From contig JAQFVV010006310.1 in the NCBI GenBank assembly GCA_028023455.1, positions 2,544,001 to 2,608,000 of the forward strand: a stretch of DNA of 64,000 bases. Direction: 5' to 3'. Positions within the stretch are counted from its first letter, which is position 1. Each line of letters starts with the position of its first letter. The notes under the pieces were generated by a model, which was given only the letters and a program-made list of their open reading frames with translations, was not told the origin of the DNA and searched no databases. Positions 60,353 through 64,000 of this stretch are shown in pieces. The position numbers and the translations under genes are program-made. This DNA comes from Epiperipatus broadwayi (Eukaryota; Onychophora; Udeonychophora; Euonychophora; Peripatidae).

Positions 60353-61406
60353 TACACCTGGGTCTCTTTATGCAGACTTATTTAACACGATTTTGAAGTT
60401 ACGAGATTCATATTTCACTGGAAGTTGAACTCCGATAATGCGCTATTACTTTAAATAATAAATTTCATGCACTTACGTTATATTGAAAGTAATAGCACAT
60501 TATTGGAATTCAACTTTCATCGTAGTAATTTCAATATTTTCAGTGCTTTATAATAGTAAGATTTTATGCAATAATGAAATTAAAATCATGATTTCCACAT
60601 TTTATGTATACACACATTAAATTTTACAAGATTCTAATGTAAATTTGTTCAAACATTGTGCGTGTTAATTTTGCATTTTAAATCACATTCTGTTTTTGCT
60701 TTTTAAAAAAGAACGTAATCAATTATTAATCATTTAGTGTCCACAAGTTTATTTTTAAAAGGTGAGTAATAGCAGTGGGCACAATTAAATTTGACAATTA
60801 AAATCTGATTTTTAATTGTAATTAACAACTTAAAAATTACTTACGGCGACTTGAAATTAATGTGATGTGAAATTTGATTTTTAAACAGAATTGAAAATTA
60901 AAGACAAAAATAAGAATTTAATTTTTAGTTGTTAGTTTCATAAACAATTAATAAAATCATCGTCTCAGAGATTAATTACTAATTACGTTGTCACCAGAAA
61001 ACCATTGACATAACATGAGTGTGAAGTTGGCGCTAGTTGTATTTTGGAAAATAGCGATAATAATTAAAACGTGTATAAAAAAATGTAAATTACTGTACTG
61101 TAAATTATGCATAAAAATATATTATTTTGAATAAAATTAAATATTATAGTTAAAAAAAGTTTGTTTGTATCAATTTTTTTCAAATTTGAAATTTTTTATT
61201 AGTCATATTTTATTTCCTTATTTTTTTTTTTTTTTGCATGAATTTTAAAGTAATTTTACGTTGGTGCTTTGCTTTTATGCGAATTTTGAAAAATCACAGA
61301 CCACATCCCCCCTTTATCAATGTAAGTTACGTCTATTTTTGCGCGATTTCGTTTGCGTGTGTTTTCTGAGGAATCTATCTATCGCATAAAACGAGACCCA
61401 GGTGTA
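60353..61406. mobile_element. non-autonomous Tigger/pogo-type DNA transposon
   Basis: The element starts TA-CACCTGGGTCTC at 60353 and ends GAGACCCAGGTG-TA at 61406, giving perfect 12-bp terminal inverted repeats inside a TA duplication. Weaker inverted similarity continues inward (TTTATGCAGA and TTTTATGCGA). TA target duplication and TIRs leading into ATGCGA and GACCACATCCCCCC-like sequence resemble Tigger/pogo elements. No transposase is encoded. An internal hairpin (60421-60452 with 60486-60517) has 32-bp arms with four mismatches. The element carries many more CpGs than its surroundings. Confidence 0.8.
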
Positions 61407-61409
61407 CTA

Positions 61410-62395
61410 CTATATGTGTTTTTAAAATATATAGTCTAAACATGCATGCATTATTATTTATACACACATATGAAAATATAATGTTATTTATTTATCTAAA
61501 TCTATTATTGTTAAAATATGAAAATAGGTAAAACATTAATGTAAAATCTATCAAAATATGTCTTAAAATTTATGAATAATTTTATAGTAAGTTATTAAGT
61601 TCAATACTGTAAATTACTTATTGTATTACTTTAAAAAAATAAAAGAGAAATAAATTATGAACATTGCTTTGATTTTGGATGTATCTATAATAACTTCAAA
61701 ATTAGGATAAACATCATTTGATGACTAAACATTTTCTAACACATAAAATCATGACATTTTTTTTAATATGACAATGGTTATTTTAATTACAGATGGTATA
61801 ATACATTATTATGCATAAACTCAGAGCCAAAAATTGAAATATACACATGCACACATAAACATATATTCCATATTCACTAATATATAAACAGTAATTATAA
61901 GTAAGAAAACATATTAAATTAAAAATATCATTAACATTTAATGAAAAAAAACGTAAGTCAGATCTGTTTAAGGCCAAGCTTTTAGTTAAACAAATATGTT
62001 AAATGATAAAATAATAATACTGAACAAAAAGATTAAAGGATTTATATGTCAATTTAGTACTTGTTTGGTATAGATATACATAGCCTATATGAAACATACG
62101 AAAGTTTTTTTTATTATCACTTTTGACATAATAATAAGAGATGGAATTTGATAAATATTATTAGGGAAGGTTAAGGAGAAGAAGTATATTTTATTAACAA
62201 AATCCATGTATAAAATTATTAAAATTTAGGGAAAGATAAAATGAATATATTTGTAATTTATTTGGGACATAAACTCAATAAAAAACTCTTCAAGTTTTAT
62301 AGGGTAAAACACAATTAGTGAATATAAAAACAAAAAGAGGAAATCTTTATTGTTTTGAAAAGCTAATTAGAAAATACAATTAGTTAAAAAATTTA
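61410..62395. other. anonymous AT-rich interval
   Basis: No gene or element was recognised. Confidence 0.45.
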
Positions 62396-62399
62396 AAAA

Positions 62400-63450
62400 C
62401 ATGTTTTTGGAAGTGACATTGGTGACGTAGGCAGCCAATGTGTAAATAGTTTTTTAGCTGATGATCAGTTCAGTTCATGTGGTTAGTTGTGAAAGCGAGT
62501 TTGAGAAGTAAGTTCCTAGAAAGATTAGCAAAGCCATGGACTATGAATTATAATTTCTCTGAATGTTGACATTGCTGTATTTCAATTTCATGGATAAATA
62601 TTTCAGAATGTTTGATTAAAGACTCTTATAAATTTGTTACTTTTCTTTCTATTCATAAAACATCACTTAATCACCATTTCTTAAGTTTGCTTATAACTTA
62701 TTAAAACAGGCAAAACTCTCCATACAGTAGTGCCACTCAGTGCAAGCCAGAGTAATCGATGCCAGAAAGCTTGTGCATAAAATCCCTGGTACTGGTTAGT
62801 TAGCCACTGTACATCTCTTGGTGGTACTGTTTCTCTGCAAAAACAGAATTATGCCATTTACATGGCCGAATCTATGGCTAATACAATGCTATGATCATAA
62901 TAGCCATTTATGGTCTGTGTGATGGCATTGTTCTCTATGTATATGCACAGAAATAGTACATTCAGCTTTGTGTGGTGACACTTTATGCATATGATCAGTA
63001 ATGACAGTTTGCTACTGTTTCATATGAGAGTGGCTGGACTTCAGTTTCCCAGAACTCTTAAAATCTTCCAAACTCATTGTCTTATACCCCAACTGACATA
63101 GTGTTACATAGTGATAATTTTCAGCCTATCAGAGCACATCCCTAGGCAGTTTGGAAGCTGTGAGAAATTGGGGAGAGGTCAGGCAGAGCATGATTCAAGG
63201 TGTTTATAAAAACATCAAATTTTTGCGTGAACACGTACAAGATGAATAAAATGGCTGAAGGCAACATGAACATTTCAAACTGTGGGCCTTTCCAAATGCA
63301 GAAGCTGATGCTATTGCCTTTCTATAAAGGCTCAAAACATCCTGCCACATAAGCCTTCACAAAGGTGAGGACCTACCTCTTCAGGGCCATACTAGTCGAG
63401 ATGATGGACAGCCATAATCGATAACTACTTTAAAGCAGGGGCATTATTTT
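62400..63450. other. unclassified block of higher GC
   Basis: Base composition is visibly less AT-rich than on either side, with few homopolymer runs between 62.7 and 63.42 kb. Neither strand holds a long open frame. On the minus strand, scattered protein-like pieces occur (for example RETVPPRDVQWLTNQYQG near 62770-62850), but no family could be named. A decayed transposon or an untranslated exon are both possible. Confidence 0.35.
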
Positions 63451-63879
63451 ACTTTTTCTGTTTGTGTTGTTTGGCCCATTCTCTGTGAAATTGTTTCTTG
63501 AAATGAATGTTTCCAGCATCTGTATTTCTTTGTTGCAAATGAATTGGACTAATTTCATATTTTTCAATAAAGTTATTTTTGAAATCAATGCGTGTGTGTT
63601 GTGATTGATTTGTAATGCAATCACTTGAAATATTTTTTGGGGGTTGAAGTTTTCCCACTTTTGTTGAAAAATGTTACTAGAGTGAGGTCAAGTTAGTTTT
63701 GAAATGAATTGTTTTTTGGGTTATAGCAATGTTTAATGTACTATTAGAAAGAATGGCATCAATTTGAAAGTGTAAATTTGAAGTCCAATAACATAAATTT
63801 GAAGGAAGGAACAAAACAAGCTATTTTTTAAATGACTTATTTTTTGTTGGTGTAATGTAGAATAGAGTAAATTTGGAAA

Positions 63880-64000
63880 AAAAAATCCCCCCCCCCCCGG
63901 CATGATTTCCAAAAAAGTTTTTAAATAGCGTAAATTTTACAAAAAGAACCCCCCCCCCCCCCAGCATAATTTCCAAAAATGTTGCTTTTAAATGAATTTC
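63880..64000. repeat. poly-C minisatellite, period ~62 bp
   Basis: A C12 run (63887-63898) and a C14 run (63949-63962) are each followed by GCATRATTTCCAAAAA and TTTTAAAT. The upstream side is A-rich in both. At least two units are present and the array may continue past the right edge. Confidence 0.85.

Noticed and set aside
60353-61406. Retroviral or LTR-type element
   Set aside because: The ends are inverted, not direct, and a 2-bp TA duplication flanks them. No gag or pol motif is present.
63430-63658. Two overlapping minus frames of 64-69 codons
   Set aside because: They overlap each other in different frames, lack motifs and have no supporting splice or start context.

Overview
This is AT-rich, intron- and transposon-dominated animal nuclear DNA. 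There are no bacterial-style operons, Shine-Dalgarno-spaced genes, rRNA genes or CRISPR arrays. The repeat complement fits an invertebrate: RTE-, Jockey- and other-clade LINEs, Penelope-like elements with GIY-YIG endonuclease, hAT and pogo/Tigger transposase fossils, and tRNA-related SINEs. An arthropod or other protostome is plausible, but the sequence alone does not fix the phylum. Nearly every protein-like stretch is a broken transposon copy.

Layout. 1-1.83 kb: 5' half of a minus-strand RTE LINE running off the left edge. 3.8-4.2 kb: three head-to-tail SINE copies. 4.6-6.0 kb: a foldback and a decayed GTF2IRD2/ZBED-like hAT transposase. 7.9-9.05 kb: second RTE copy. 9.45-9.63 kb: foldback element. 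10.9-12.3 kb: the best candidate host gene, a minus-strand set of three phase-compatible exons with a poly(A) signal; a CpG-enriched zone at 12.85-14.3 kb lies upstream and could hold its promoter. 15.5-19.75 kb: a Jockey-like LINE split by a 2.7-kb array of about 450-bp units that reverses orientation at 18.72 kb. 21.1-21.7 kb: Penelope-like element. 21.95-23.5 kb: ZBED5-like hAT transposase fossil. 25.93-28.07 kb: the youngest-looking LINE, interrupted by only two apparent frameshifts and ending in a short CATCA-type repeat.

28-45 kb: anonymous AT-rich DNA with SINE clusters, several 100-200 bp tandem duplications, a pogo/Tigger-like HTH fossil (34.5-35.0 kb), a Jockey C-terminal scrap, a LINE interrupted by a SINE (35.9-37.5 kb), a third RTE copy (38.4-39.3 kb), and two minus-strand coding candidates at 44.07-45.05 kb. 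45.4-54.1 kb: Jockey-like copy, LINE C-terminus, second Penelope-like copy, fourth RTE copy and more clustered SINEs. 54.27-64 kb: an unexplained GC-rich patch, foldbacks, a 96-bp tandem duplication, a 1.05-kb Tigger-type non-autonomous DNA transposon with TA target duplication, a higher-GC unclassified block (62.4-63.45 kb), and a poly-C minisatellite at the right edge.

The window is best read as intergenic or intronic DNA built by nested insertions. The most unusual structures are the inverted 450-bp array inside the Jockey element, the repeated same-strand clustering of one SINE family, and a shared 3' hairpin in both Penelope-like copies. All family assignments come from motifs read by eye and were not checked against databases.
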